This document shows positions 55,629 to 64,000 of a DNA stretch of 64,000 nt, in pieces (position 1 is the first letter of the stretch; each line of letters begins with the position of its first letter). The position numbers were made by a program, and so were the translations under genes. The stretch spans positions 186,001 to 250,000 of the forward strand of contig NZ_JASZYR010000006.1 in the NCBI RefSeq assembly GCF_030316855.1, given 5' to 3'. Source of the DNA: Variovorax sp. J22P240. Its GTDB lineage: Bacteria; Pseudomonadota; Gammaproteobacteria; Burkholderiales; Burkholderiaceae_C. The notes beneath the pieces were generated by a model. That model worked only from the letters and a program-made list of their open reading frames with translations. It searched no databases and had not been told where the DNA came from.

Positions 55629-57871
55629 TGGCATGGTTCGGCACCGATCGCAAGGCGGCAGCCAGCGGCGCGCCGGTGCTCGTCATCGAGGCACTCGACG
55701 TCTTCTACGGCCGCGCCCATGCGCTGCAGGGGGTCAGCCTCGTGCTGGAACGCGGCGTGCTCGGCATCGTCGGGCGCAACGGCATGGGCAAGACCACGCT
55801 GTGCAACGCCATCACGGGGCTGGTGCCGGCGCGTGGCAGCATCCGCCTTGCGGGCGAGGAGATCCTGGGCCTGGCGCCGAACGAGGTCACGAAGCGCGGC
55901 ATCGCCTACGTGCCACAGGGCCGCCGGGTGTGGGCTTCGCTGTCGGTCGACGAGACACTGCGGCTCGTCGCCAGCCGGCGACGCGAGGTCGACCGGGTCT
56001 ATGCGATGTTCCCTCGGCTTGCGGAGCGGCGCGGCCATGGCGGTGCGCAGTTGTCGGGCGGCGAACAGCAGATGCTCGCCATCGGCCGCGCGCTGCTGCT
56101 CGACCCGAGGCTCCTCGTGATGGACGAGCCTACCGAAGGGCTGGCCCCCGTAATCGTCGATCAGGTCGCACAAGCGCTGCGCAACCTTGTGGCGGAAGGA
56201 AGCATCGCGGTGCTGCTGATCGAGCAAAACCTCGGCGTCGCGATGTCGGTGGCCGATCGCATCGGATTGATGGTCAACGGCCGCATCGCGCAAGAGATGC
56301 CGGCGTCGCAGCTCGCGGCCGATCGCGAGTTGCAGGAGCGCTTGCTCGGCGTGCGCTCGGGCGGTGCCGACGACGAGGTCGAGGGCACCGGCGCATCCGC
56401 CGAGGCCGAAGCGCCGGCGTCCACACAGGTCTTCACGGTCCGGCGCGCGCATGGCGACGGCGCGCCGTCGCTCGACGACTTGCCCCCCGCCACGGTGCGG
56501 GGGTTCACGCGGTGGAACGCGGGCGGCACCGCTGCCCCGGTTGCGGACATTGCCCGCGCGGCGCCGGCACCCACACCGACGCCTGTCGCATCACCTGCCG
56601 CATCCACGTCACCATCGCCCCGGGTCTTCGAGTTCCCCGTAGCCGTCGGCAGCGTGCGCTCCGCCTACGTCGCGGGCACCTTCGACACCAAGGGCCGCGA
56701 ACTCGCCTTCCTGCGCCAATGTCTCGAAAAGCTGGGCATGCGCGTGGTGACCGTCGATCTCGCGACCTCCGGCAAACCATCTCCCGCCAGCATCCATCCA
56801 CGCGAAGTGGCGCGCCATCACCCGCAAGGCGAATCGGCCGTCTTCAGCAACGACCGCGGCAGTGCGATGGCCTCGATGGCGCTCGCCTTCGAAGCCTTCC
56901 TCACCTCGCGGCGCGACCTCGGCGGGATCATCTCGGCCGGCGGCTCCGGCGGCACCTCGATGGCGACGCAGGCCATGCGCGCGCTGCCCATCGGCGTGCC
57001 CAAGATGATGGTCTCGACCATGGCCAGCGGCGACACGCGCCCCTACGTGGGGCCGAGCGACATCTGCATGATGTACTCGGTCACCGACGTGCAGGGCATT
57101 CACCGCATCAGCGAACTCGTGCTGACGAATGCGGCGAACGCGCTGGCCGGCATGATCGCGCACCCGCCCGTCACCTCGACGATCACCAGGCCGGCCATCG
57201 GCCTCACGATGTTCGGCGTGACCACGCCTTGCGTACAAGCGGTGACCCGACGGCTCGAAGACAGCTACGACTGCCTGGTGTTTCACGCCACCGGGGTCGG
57301 CGGCCAATCGATGGAGAAGCTCGCCGACTCGGGCCTGGTCGCGGGCGTGATCGACGTCTCGACGACGGAGATCGCGGACGAGATCGTCGGTGGCACCCTC
57401 TCGGCCGGCCCGACGCGGTTGGACGTGTTCGCGCAGCATGCCCTGCCCTACGTCGGCTCTTGCGGCGCGCTCGACATGGTCAACTTCGGCGCCTGGGACA
57501 CGGTGCCCGAGCGCTTCAAGGGGCGCCGGCTATACCGCCACAACCCGACCGTGACGCTGATGCGCACCACGGCCGACGAATGCCGCGCCATCGGCGAATT
57601 CATCGCCACCAAGCTCAATGCGATGCGGGGCCCGGTTCGCTTCCTCATTCCCGAAGGCGGCGTGTCTGCCATCGACCGGCCCGGCCAGCCCTTTCACGAC
57701 CCTGAGGCTGATCGGGCGCTTTTCACTTCAATTGAAAGTGGCTTCCGCACAGGCCCCGACCGCAAGCTGCTGCGGCTGCCGCTGCACATCAACGACGAAG
57801 CCTTCGCCGACGCGCTGGTCGGCGCATGGCACGAAGTGGCGCGCACGGCGCCGGGCGCGCGGCGCGCTTGA
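55628..57871 (+). CDS. Fusion: LivF-type ABC ATPase plus Tm-1-like (UPF0261) domain
   Basis: A 747-residue two-domain protein. Residues 1-243 are a complete LivF ATPase (Walker [10 protein letters not shown] near 49, signature LSGGEQQM near 142, Walker [14 protein letters not shown]). Residues 244-340 are an Ala/Pro-rich linker. Residues about 342-740 are a full Tm-1-like/UPF0261 domain ([58 protein letters not shown]). There is no stop or frameshift at the junction. The Tm-1-like fold binds nucleotide in the tomato protein; its bacterial role is unknown. Confidence 0.93.
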   Translation: MAWFGTDRKAAASGAPVLVIEALDVFYGRAHALQGVSLVLERGVLGIVGRNGMGKTTLCNAITGLVPARGSIRLAGEEILGLAPNEVTKRGIAYVPQGRRVWASLSVDETLRLVASRRREVDRVYAMFPRLAERRGHGGAQLSGGEQQMLAIGRALLLDPRLLVMDEPTEGLAPVIVDQVAQALRNLVAEGSIAVLLIEQNLGVAMSVADRIGLMVNGRIAQEMPASQLAADRELQERLLGVRSGGADDEVEGTGASAEAEAPASTQVFTVRRAHGDGAPSLDDLPPATVRGFTRWNAGGTAAPVADIARAAPAPTPTPVASPAASTSPSPRVFEFPVAVGSVRSAYVAGTFDTKGRELAFLRQCLEKLGMRVVTVDLATSGKPSPASIHPREVARHHPQGESAVFSNDRGSAMASMALAFEAFLTSRRDLGGIISAGGSGGTSMATQAMRALPIGVPKMMVSTMASGDTRPYVGPSDICMMYSVTDVQGIHRISELVLTNAANALAGMIAHPPVTSTITRPAIGLTMFGVTTPCVQAVTRRLEDSYDCLVFHATGVGGQSMEKLADSGLVAGVIDVSTTEIADEIVGGTLSAGPTRLDVFAQHALPYVGSCGALDMVNFGAWDTVPERFKGRRLYRHNPTVTLMRTTADECRAIGEFIATKLNAMRGPVRFLIPEGGVSAIDRPGQPFHDPEADRALFTSIESGFRTGPDRKLLRLPLHINDEAFADALVGAWHEVARTAPGARRA

Positions 57872-57899
57872 ACAGCAACACGCGAGGAGACCGACGACC

Positions 57900-58730
57900 A
57901 TGCCCCGCATCGCCCGATCGACACTGCTGCAGCGCTTCCGCGAGAAGATCGACGCCGGCCGGCCGATCATCGGCGGCGGCGCCGGGACCGGCCTGTCCGC
58001 CAAGTGCGAGGAAGCCGGCGGCATCGACCTCATCGTCATCTACAACTCGGGCCGCTACCGCATGGCCGGACGCGGCTCCCTCGCAGGGCTGATGGCCTAC
58101 GGCAATGCCAACGAGATCGTCTGCGAAATGGCGCGCGAGGTGCTGCCGGTGGTCCGGCACACGCCCGTGCTCGCAGGCGTGAACGGCACCGACCCGTTCA
58201 TGATCCCCGAAGAGTTCCTGAATCGGCTGGTCTCGCTCGGCTTCTCCGGGGTGCAGAACTTCCCGACGGTCGGGCTGATCGACGGCGTCTTTCGCGCCAA
58301 CCTCGAAGAGACAGGCATGAGCTACGCGCAGGAGGTCGAGTTGATCGCCCGCGCCCGCGCGCTCGACCTGCTGACCACACCCTACGTCTTCAGCGAAGCC
58401 GATGCGCGCGCCATGGCCGAGGCCGGCGCCGACATCGTGGTGTGCCATCTCGGCCTGACGACGGGCGGTGCCATCGGCGCGGAAACCGCGCTCACGCTGG
58501 CCGACTGCGTGCCGCGCATCAACCAGTGGGCCGCCGCAGCGCATGCAGTGAAGCCCGATGCCATCGTGCTGTGCCACGGCGGCCCGATCGCCACGCCGGA
58601 GGACGCCCAGTACGTGCTCGCGCACTGCCCGTCTTGCGCCGGCTTCTACGGCGCAAGCTCGATGGAGCGCCTTCCGACCGAGACGGCCCTCACCGAGACC
58701 ACGCGACGCTTTGTCCAGATCACGCGATAG
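57900..58730 (+). CDS. PEP-hydrolase-family TIM barrel protein (PF09370)
   Basis: A 276-residue TIM-barrel protein ([66 protein letters not shown]) of the family once called phosphoenolpyruvate hydrolase-like. In tomato Tm-1 this same barrel is fused after the Tm-1-like domain, so the fused gene upstream and this gene together hold both halves of the plant protein. Start ATG 57900 follows GAGGAGA. Enzyme activity has not been established for the family, to my knowledge. Confidence 0.9.
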   Translation: MPRIARSTLLQRFREKIDAGRPIIGGGAGTGLSAKCEEAGGIDLIVIYNSGRYRMAGRGSLAGLMAYGNANEIVCEMAREVLPVVRHTPVLAGVNGTDPFMIPEEFLNRLVSLGFSGVQNFPTVGLIDGVFRANLEETGMSYAQEVELIARARALDLLTTPYVFSEADARAMAEAGADIVVCHLGLTTGGAIGAETALTLADCVPRINQWAAAAHAVKPDAIVLCHGGPIATPEDAQYVLAHCPSCAGFYGASSMERLPTETALTETTRRFVQITR

Positions 58731-58750
58731 ATCAACAGGAGACGACACCC

Positions 58751-60448
58751 ATGTCAGGCGCTCAATTCGGAAGTTTCATCCTCGGGCTGATCGTCGTTGC
58801 GATCGTCGTGGCGATCGCAGTGTGGCTGCTGCACTGGCTCTACCTGCGCAGCTCGAAGGAACGCGCCTTCGTGCGCACCGGCCTCGGCGGGCAGAAGGTG
58901 GTGCTGGGGGGCGGCGCCTTCGTGCTGCCCATCGTGCACGACGTGATCCCCGTCAACATGAACACGCTGCGCCTCGAAGTCAGCCGCGGGCGCGACAAGG
59001 CGCTCATCACCAAGGACCGCATGCGGGTCGACGTAATCGCCGAGTTCTACGTGCGCGTCGCCACCAACGAGGATGCCGTGGCGGCCGCCGCCCAGACGCT
59101 CGGCCTGCGCACCATGGAGCCGGAGCAACTCAAGGAACTGGTCGAAGGCAAGTTCGTCGACGCCTTGCGCACCGCCGCCGCCGAAATGACCATGGAGGAA
59201 CTGCATGAGAAGCGCGGTGCCTACGTGCGGCGCGTGCGCGACGCCGTGGCCGAAGACCTGACCAAGAACGGCCTCGAACTCGAAGCTGCTTCGCTGACGC
59301 AGCTCGACCAGACGGGCATGGAGTTCTTCAACCCCAGCAACGCCTTCGACGCCGAGGGCCTGACGCGTCTGACCGAACAGATCGAGCACCGCAAGAAGCA
59401 GCGCAACGACGTCGAGCAGGACACGCTCATCGCCATCCGCAACAAGAACCTCGAAGCCGAGAAGCTCTCCCTCGACATCGACCGCGAGAGCGAACACGCG
59501 CGCCTGGCGCAGCAGCGGGAGCTGGAGATGGCGCGCGCCCGCCAGCGCGCCGAGGTGTCGACCGAACGCGCGCAACGGGAGCAGGAAGCCGAGGGCGCGC
59601 AGATCTCCGCGAAGCAGACCATCGATACCGCACGCATCCGCTCCGAGCAGACCATCGAGGAGGAGCGCATCGGCAAGGAGCGTGCGATCCAGAGTGCGGA
59701 GATCGAACGCCGTCTGTCGCTCGAACTCGCGGAGCAGCAACGCGCGATCTCGATCGCCCGCGAGAGCAAGGCGCAGAGCGAAGCACAGGCCGAGGCCGAG
59801 GTGGCACGCGCCACGGCGGTGGCCGCGGAAGAAAAGGTCTTCACCGCGCGCGAGGTCGAGATGGCCGAACGCAAGAAGGCCATCGACCTGATCGCCGCGG
59901 CGCAGGTGGCCGAGCGCGATGCCTTGCGTCTCACGTCGTCGGCCCAGGCCGAGAGCGATGCAAGCGCGGCGCGCGGCGCAGCGATTCGTGCACAGGCCGA
60001 GGCCGATGCGGACGCCGACAAGATCCGCTCGTTGGCGATGAAGGTGCGCGCCGAGATCGAGGCCGACGCGGCGCGCATGATGAACGAATCGCACAACATG
60101 CTCTCCCCTGAGGCGCGCATGTCCGCGCTGCGCATGAAGTTGGTCGAGAAGGCCGAGGCGATCATCCGCGAATCGGTGCGGCCACTGGAGAACATCGAGG
60201 GCATCAAGATCCTGCATGTCGAGGGCCTCGGCGGATCGTCGGGCGACGGTGCCCGCAACGGCGACGGCGGCAACTTCGCCGACGGGCTGGTCAACTCCGC
60301 ACTGCGCTTTCGCGCGCAGGCGCCGCTGGTGGACCAGCTCTTGCGCGAGATCGGCATCGAAGGCGGCGACATCCAGCGGCTGGTGGGCGACACCAGTGGC
60401 GCCCATGCCGCCCTGCCTGCCGGCGCGAAGAAGGAACGGCAGGAATAG
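58751..60448 (+). CDS. Flotillin-family protein, YqiK-like
   Basis: A 565-residue membrane-anchored SPFH protein. One N-terminal helix (about residues 9-31) is followed by the SPFH/PHB domain (FVRTGLGGQKVVLGGGAFVL, ITKDRMRVDVIAEFYVRV) and a long Glu/Ala/Arg coiled coil (about 215-470), then a Gly-rich tail. Length and order match E. coli YqiK (about 553 residues). Flotillins organise membrane microdomains. Its location inside a transport/catabolism operon is unusual and suggests it scaffolds the importer or enzymes. Confidence 0.92.
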   Translation: MSGAQFGSFILGLIVVAIVVAIAVWLLHWLYLRSSKERAFVRTGLGGQKVVLGGGAFVLPIVHDVIPVNMNTLRLEVSRGRDKALITKDRMRVDVIAEFYVRVATNEDAVAAAAQTLGLRTMEPEQLKELVEGKFVDALRTAAAEMTMEELHEKRGAYVRRVRDAVAEDLTKNGLELEAASLTQLDQTGMEFFNPSNAFDAEGLTRLTEQIEHRKKQRNDVEQDTLIAIRNKNLEAEKLSLDIDRESEHARLAQQRELEMARARQRAEVSTERAQREQEAEGAQISAKQTIDTARIRSEQTIEEERIGKERAIQSAEIERRLSLELAEQQRAISIARESKAQSEAQAEAEVARATAVAAEEKVFTAREVEMAERKKAIDLIAAAQVAERDALRLTSSAQAESDASAARGAAIRAQAEADADADKIRSLAMKVRAEIEADAARMMNESHNMLSPEARMSALRMKLVEKAEAIIRESVRPLENIEGIKILHVEGLGGSSGDGARNGDGGNFADGLVNSALRFRAQAPLVDQLLREIGIEGGDIQRLVGDTSGAHAALPAGAKKERQE

Positions 60449-60451
60449 CGC

Positions 60452-60892
60452 ATGGTCAACGTCTATGTTTCGAGCGTCATCGACGCGAGCGCCGACAACG
60501 TGTGGTCGCGCGTGCGTGACTTCAACGGCATGCCACAGTGGCATCCGCTGATTGCCGACAGTCGCATCGAGAACGGACAGGCGGCCGATCGCGTTGGGTG
60601 CATCCGGCACTTCCACACACGCGACGGCGGGACGATCCGCGAGAAGCTGCTGGCCCTGTCGGACTACGAGTACAGCTGCACCTACGAGATCCTCGAAAGC
60701 CCCATGGGCGTGACGAACTACGTCGCCACACTCAAGCTCACGCCGGTGACCGACGGCACACGCTGCTTCGCCGAATGGAGTGCGGAGTTCGAATGCGAGC
60801 CTGGCCGCGAGGGGGAACTGACGCAGTCCATCGGCCAGGGCGTGTTCCAGGGCGGCTTCAATGCGCTGAAGCTGCACTTCGGCGGGCGCTGA
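60452..60892 (+). CDS. SRPBCC-fold (polyketide cyclase/START-like) protein
   Basis: A 146-residue SRPBCC protein (VIDASADNVWSRVRDFNGMP, GCIRHFHTRDGGTIREKLLA). The fold binds hydrophobic ligands and includes cyclases and lyases. It starts 3 bases after the flotillin stop and overlaps the next gene by one base. It is clearly related to the N-terminal domain of that next protein, so the pair may have arisen by duplication. Confidence 0.88.
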   Translation: MVNVYVSSVIDASADNVWSRVRDFNGMPQWHPLIADSRIENGQAADRVGCIRHFHTRDGGTIREKLLALSDYEYSCTYEILESPMGVTNYVATLKLTPVTDGTRCFAEWSAEFECEPGREGELTQSIGQGVFQGGFNALKLHFGGR

Positions 60893-62373
60893 TGGCAGGC
60901 CTGCAGCGCGTCGTTCGCTCGACCGTCATCGACGCGCCGATCGAGCGGGTGTGGGCCGTGCTGCGCGACTTCAACAGCCACGACCAGTGGCACGACGTAG
61001 TGGAACGCAGCCGCATCGAAGGCAACGAGCGCAGCGACCAGGTGGGCTGCGTGCGCAGCTTCACGCTGCGAGACGGCAACCGCATTCGCGAGCAGTTGCT
61101 GACGCTCTCGGACACCGAGCACAAGAGCACCTACTGCATCGTCGAAGCGACCTTGCCGCTGCAGCGCTACGTGGCGACTGTGACGCTGAAACCGGTGACC
61201 GATGGCAACCGCACTTTCTGGCATTGGGAATCGACCTTCGCGACGCCGCCCGGGATGGAACGTGAGCTCCGCGACACGGTTGCGCAGGGCGTGTACGAGG
61301 CTGGTTTCGAGAATCTGCGACGGCACCTGCGGCAGGGGAGTGACCAACGGGCGGTGGGTTCCGCTGCGATGCCCACCGCCATGCCAATGCCCACGCGCCG
61401 CGTCGGCATCGAACGCTACGGCGGTCCGGAAGAACTTCGGCCACAAGACGGCGAGGCCACCGCGCCGCGCGAGGGCGAGGTGCGCATCCGGCAACGCGCC
61501 ATCGGCGTCAACTTTCTCGACGTGTACCTGCGCCGCGGCTGGGTGCCGCAGATGCTGCCGGTCTCCGCCGGGTCGCCAGGCGTGCCCGGCATGGAGGCGG
61601 CCGGCACTGTGCTCGATGTCGGCGCACAGGTGTCGGGCTTTCTCCCAGGCGACCGCGTGGCCTACCTCGGCCCGGCGCCAGGCGCGTACTGCACCGTGCG
61701 CAACGTGCCGGCCGAATGGGTCATTCGTCTGCCCGCCGCCGTCGAGGACGACGCGGCCGCTGCGCTGCTGCTCAAGGGCATCACGGCCGACTACCTGCTG
61801 CACGACCTGGGGCGCGTGCAGCGTGGCACCCGGCTGCTGGTGCACGCGGCCGCTGGTGGCGTGGGCCTGCTCGTGTGCGCCTGGGCGCGCCGGCTCGGCG
61901 CGGTGGTGATCGGCACCGTGTCGAGCGAGGAGAAAGCCCGCGTCGCACGCGAGTACGGCTGCGAACACGTGATCGTGACCCGCGACTACCGCTTTGCCGA
62001 CGCCGTGCAGCGCACCTGCGGCGGCGCCGACGTGGTGATCGACGGCCTGGGCGATGCGGCCCGCGAGGAGAACCTCGCCGCCCTCGCCCGCCGCGGCCAC
62101 TGGATCAGCCTCGGCCAGGCCAGTGGCCCTTTGACGCCGCTCGCACCCGATGCGCTGGTGGCGAAGTCGTTGAGCTTCTCGCGGCCCGTGGTGTTCGACT
62201 ACGTGGCGACGCAAGCATCGCTCGCCGAGCGCGCGCAGCGCGTGTGGAACGCGCTAGCCGATGGCGCGATCAGGCTGCCGCCCATCGAACGCTTTTCACT
62301 CGAATCCGCTGCGCAGGCGCACGCGCGGCTCGAATCGCGCGGCAGCACTGGTGCGCTGGTGCTGTTGCCATGA
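60892..62373 (+). CDS. Fusion: SRPBCC domain plus zinc-free quinone oxidoreductase
   Basis: A 493-residue protein. Residues 1-150 are an SRPBCC domain like the preceding protein (RDFNSHDQWHDVVERSRIEG). After an Ala/Met/Pro linker, residues about 168-493 are a medium-chain quinone oxidoreductase (GIERYGGPEELRP, RQRAIGVNFLDVYLRRG, NADPH loop VHAAAGGVGLLVCAW). Zinc-binding cysteines are absent, as in QOR/crystallin types. The fusion has no internal stop. The SRPBCC domain may hand a ligand to the reductase. Confidence 0.92.
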   Translation: MAGLQRVVRSTVIDAPIERVWAVLRDFNSHDQWHDVVERSRIEGNERSDQVGCVRSFTLRDGNRIREQLLTLSDTEHKSTYCIVEATLPLQRYVATVTLKPVTDGNRTFWHWESTFATPPGMERELRDTVAQGVYEAGFENLRRHLRQGSDQRAVGSAAMPTAMPMPTRRVGIERYGGPEELRPQDGEATAPREGEVRIRQRAIGVNFLDVYLRRGWVPQMLPVSAGSPGVPGMEAAGTVLDVGAQVSGFLPGDRVAYLGPAPGAYCTVRNVPAEWVIRLPAAVEDDAAAALLLKGITADYLLHDLGRVQRGTRLLVHAAAGGVGLLVCAWARRLGAVVIGTVSSEEKARVAREYGCEHVIVTRDYRFADAVQRTCGGADVVIDGLGDAAREENLAALARRGHWISLGQASGPLTPLAPDALVAKSLSFSRPVVFDYVATQASLAERAQRVWNALADGAIRLPPIERFSLESAAQAHARLESRGSTGALVLLP

Positions 62374-62410
62374 CCCCGCTCAAGACCCAGACCCGAACAG
62401 GAGATTCCCC

Positions 62411-62788
62411 ATGATCGTCGGCATGAACCATTTCACCGTGACTGCGGAGGACGAGAAGAAGACGCTGGACTTCTATACCGGACTGCTGGGGCTAAAGGTG
62501 GGGCATAGGCCGGACCTCGGGTTTCCCGGGGCGTGGCTCTACGGGAGCGGTCCGCAGGCCGTGCTCCATCTGTACTTCGGGCGGCCGGTGCCCGAGCAGC
62601 GCACAGGGGTCATCGACCATATGGCTTTCACGGCGCAGGACTTGCGGGCAGTGAAAAAGCGCTTCGACGAGAGCGGCCTGAAGTACGACTTGCGACAGCA
62701 AGCAGGGGCCGGGATTTGGCAGTTGTTCTGCCTGGATCCGAATGGAGCGAAGGTGGAGTTGGACTTCGATGCATCGGAGAAGCCTTAG
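62411..62788 (+). CDS. VOC (glyoxalase/bleomycin-resistance) superfamily protein
   Basis: A 125-residue VOC-fold protein with two beta-alpha-beta-beta-beta modules. Metal ligands are plausible at His7 (GMNHFTV), at His70 (VIDHMAFTA) and at Glu117 (NGAKVELDFD). The family includes lyases, isomerases, dioxygenases and binding proteins. It follows the previous stop by 37 bases and is the last gene of the operon. Confidence 0.88.
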   Translation: MIVGMNHFTVTAEDEKKTLDFYTGLLGLKVGHRPDLGFPGAWLYGSGPQAVLHLYFGRPVPEQRTGVIDHMAFTAQDLRAVKKRFDESGLKYDLRQQAGAGIWQLFCLDPNGAKVELDFDASEKP

Positions 62789-62952
62789 CGACGACCCAGC
62801 CCGGGCAGCACGTACGTGAATGCTGCGTGGCCGCCGGGATCGACGCCGCGTCGACGCGCGCTCACCATTCCCCCTGGAAAGGGCCGACAAGGTGGCATGT
62901 CTTTGGCGAGCCCGCGGCGCGTCGAGTCGGACGAGTCCCCTTGTCGAAGTTG

Positions 62953-63317
62953 ATGCCAACCACTGCGTACGTCGTCGTCGCCAGTTCGCCCGATCGCGCA
63001 TGGATCGCTTCGGCGCTCGCGCCCGGCGTGGTGTGGACGCCGTGGTGTTCGCGAATCACGATGCCGCGCAGATTGCCAACTTGCCCGATGGGCCAGCGGA
63101 TTGCCTGATCCTCTCGGCCGATGAGGACGAAGCCTCGACGCTGCGGCTGGTGCGCGAACTCAGGCGCCTGGGAAGCGCCCTTCCCGTGATCGTCCTGGGT
63201 CCGCACACTGCGTTTCGCACCGCAGTGGAGATCGCGCAGTTGGACGCAACGGATTTTCTTGAGCGGCCTGTCAGCGTGCGGCAGCTCCGCGCCGCGATAC
63301 GCCGGATCCTTCCATGA
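62953..63317 (+). pseudogene. Receiver-like protein interrupted by a frameshift
   Basis: From ATG 62953 the frame reads MPTTAYVVVASSPDRAWIAS, like the first strand and helix of a response-regulator receiver. After about position 63036 the receiver continues in another frame (DAVVFANHDAAQIANLPDG, CLILSADEDEA, FLERPVSVRQLRAAIRRIL). The acidic pocket and the conserved Lys are lost (ERP for EKP). Either a real frameshift in a decayed FixJ-like gene or a sequence error; no output domain is present. Confidence 0.5.
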
Positions 63318-63333
63318 GCGTCGCTGGCAGCCG

Positions 63334-63621
63334 TCAGCGAAGCTTCGAAACGTCCAGTCCCTGAAGCGCACGGACAGCCTTCTGGACACCGTGGACGTCG
63401 CCGACCTCTGCAGCTGAGGTCATCTCCTGCAGCGCGGACTCGACGCGGCACGCCTGCTCGACGTCACGTCGGATTTGCGGTTGGATCTCGGCCCACAAGA
63501 CGCTCATTTCCGCTACGTGGGCCTTCAACCCGCCGCTCCAGCGGGGATATTCGTCCGGTGCGATGCTGACTGCCACAGCGACACACGCCGCAAAGTCATC
63601 CAGGATTTCGAGAAATCCCAC
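63334..63621 (-). CDS. Hypothetical helical protein
   Basis: A 95-residue frame starting at GTG 63621, with AAAGGAAG about eight bases before it. Mostly predicted helix (LDDFAACVAVAVSIAPDE, RDVEQACRVESALQEMTSAA), no signal or membrane segment. Family not recognised. It converges on the receiver-like fragment. Confidence 0.5.
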   Translation of the reverse strand: MGFLEILDDFAACVAVAVSIAPDEYPRWSGGLKAHVAEMSVLWAEIQPQIRRDVEQACRVESALQEMTSAAEVGDVHGVQKAVRALQGLDVSKLR

Positions 63622-63901
63622 AGCGCTTCCTTTGGTGATCTTGTTGTCGCAACTGTATTCGTCTTGGCCTCAACGCGCCTCCGCCGCTTCCGGTGCATCT
63701 CAGGCGTACCCTTTCCATCGAAGTCTCGTGCTTCATCAGCCGCGCCGCAATAGCCCTTTGGGGCAGATGCGGCTGGGCGAAAGCACGCAGGACCATATTG
63801 ACGCAAGCAGGCCAAAGGTTCAGTCTTGCCGTCCCGAGGCCCGTCGGCGATGTCGCAGTGGTTGAGGCATCGCGTCGGGGCGTCACGGACGGAGGTCGTC
63901 A
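63622..63901. other. Gap with no supportable gene
   Basis: Several overlapping open frames on both strands are Arg-rich and lack recognisable domains or good start sites, so I see no convincing gene. The stretch is the divergent region between a small hypothetical gene and an exported-protein gene, and probably holds their promoters. Confidence 0.4.
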
Positions 63902-64000
63902 TGCATGCTGATCGCAATGCGCGCCGCAGTTCCAGGACGCGGCCCCTTGTCGCACTGGCCCTTGTCGCTGCGACCGCCCTTGCCGGAGCACCTCAGGCTG
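63902..64000 (+). CDS. Start of an exported protein (3' end outside window)
   Basis: ATG 63902 follows ACGGAGGTCGTC, a good ribosome binding site. The 33 codons seen give a basic start (MHADRNARRSSRTRP) and a hydrophobic Ala/Leu/Val helix ending AGAPQA, a Sec signal peptide. The mature protein is not in the window. Confidence 0.6.

Noticed and set aside
58754..60877. A 707-codon open frame on the minus strand
   Set aside because: Antisense to the flotillin gene. The repeated Leu/Arg/Ala pattern mirrors the coiled coil of the sense protein.
1..64000. CRISPR arrays, tRNA or rRNA genes, insertion sequences, prophage
   Set aside because: No regularly spaced repeats, cloverleaf-like segments, transposase or phage genes were noticed on reading. 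A dedicated tRNA or repeat scan was not possible.

Overview
The window is a GC-rich chromosomal stretch from a Gram-negative betaproteobacterium. It is most likely a member of the Comamonadaceae, close to Variovorax. That is inferred from the gene content (pilMNOPQ next to a class A penicillin-binding protein, cyaY-lptM-lysA, msrPQ, resB/ccsB cytochrome c maturation with cytochrome c4), from many Liv-type ABC transporters, and from frequent GTG starts with 1-4 base gene overlaps. No rRNA, tRNA, CRISPR array, prophage or insertion sequence was seen.

Layout. Positions 1-19000 are mostly housekeeping: the type IV pilus assembly operon pilMNOPQ (minus strand, pilQ cut by the window edge), divergent mrcA, then cyaY, lptM, lysA, msrQ, msrP, ccsB, resB, cytochrome c4 with a clear terminator, engB, an epoxide-hydrolase-like protein and two lipid A acyltransferases. 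Positions 19000-33200 hold metK with a foldable leader, a phosphoribosyltransferase, an iron-type uptake block (a Fur-box-preceded siderophore receptor, a PepSY protein, a small membrane protein and a receptor very like E. coli YncD/PqqU), a phospholipase D-family lipoprotein, a gnd-pgm pair, a GacA/UvrY-type regulator and small exported or membrane proteins.

Positions 33200-42000 form an acyl-CoA/transport cluster: a two-headed TetR regulator, an SDR and an acyl-CoA dehydrogenase facing an enoyl-CoA hydratase and a complete livHMGF-livK ABC transporter. Positions 42000-46300 are accessory: a DUF3297 protein, a 2OG-oxygenase-like protein, a class II aldolase-like protein, a GNAT and an L,D-transpeptidase-like protein.

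The most interesting part is 45446-62788. A TetR repressor and an alpha/beta hydrolase are divergent from a 14-gene, almost gapless operon. It encodes a FAH-family protein, an alpha/beta hydrolase, two tandem paralogous amidohydrolases, a second complete Liv-type ABC importer, and a Tm-1-like (UPF0261) domain fused to the LivF ATPase. These are followed by a PEP-hydrolase-like TIM barrel, a YqiK-type flotillin, two SRPBCC proteins (one fused to a quinone oxidoreductase) and a VOC protein. A promoter followed by a perfect 8+8 palindrome lies in the divergent gap. The operon looks like a self-contained uptake and degradation system for an unknown substrate with amide, ester or cyclic bonds. The last 1.2 kb holds a frameshifted receiver-like gene, a small hypothetical gene and the start of an exported protein.
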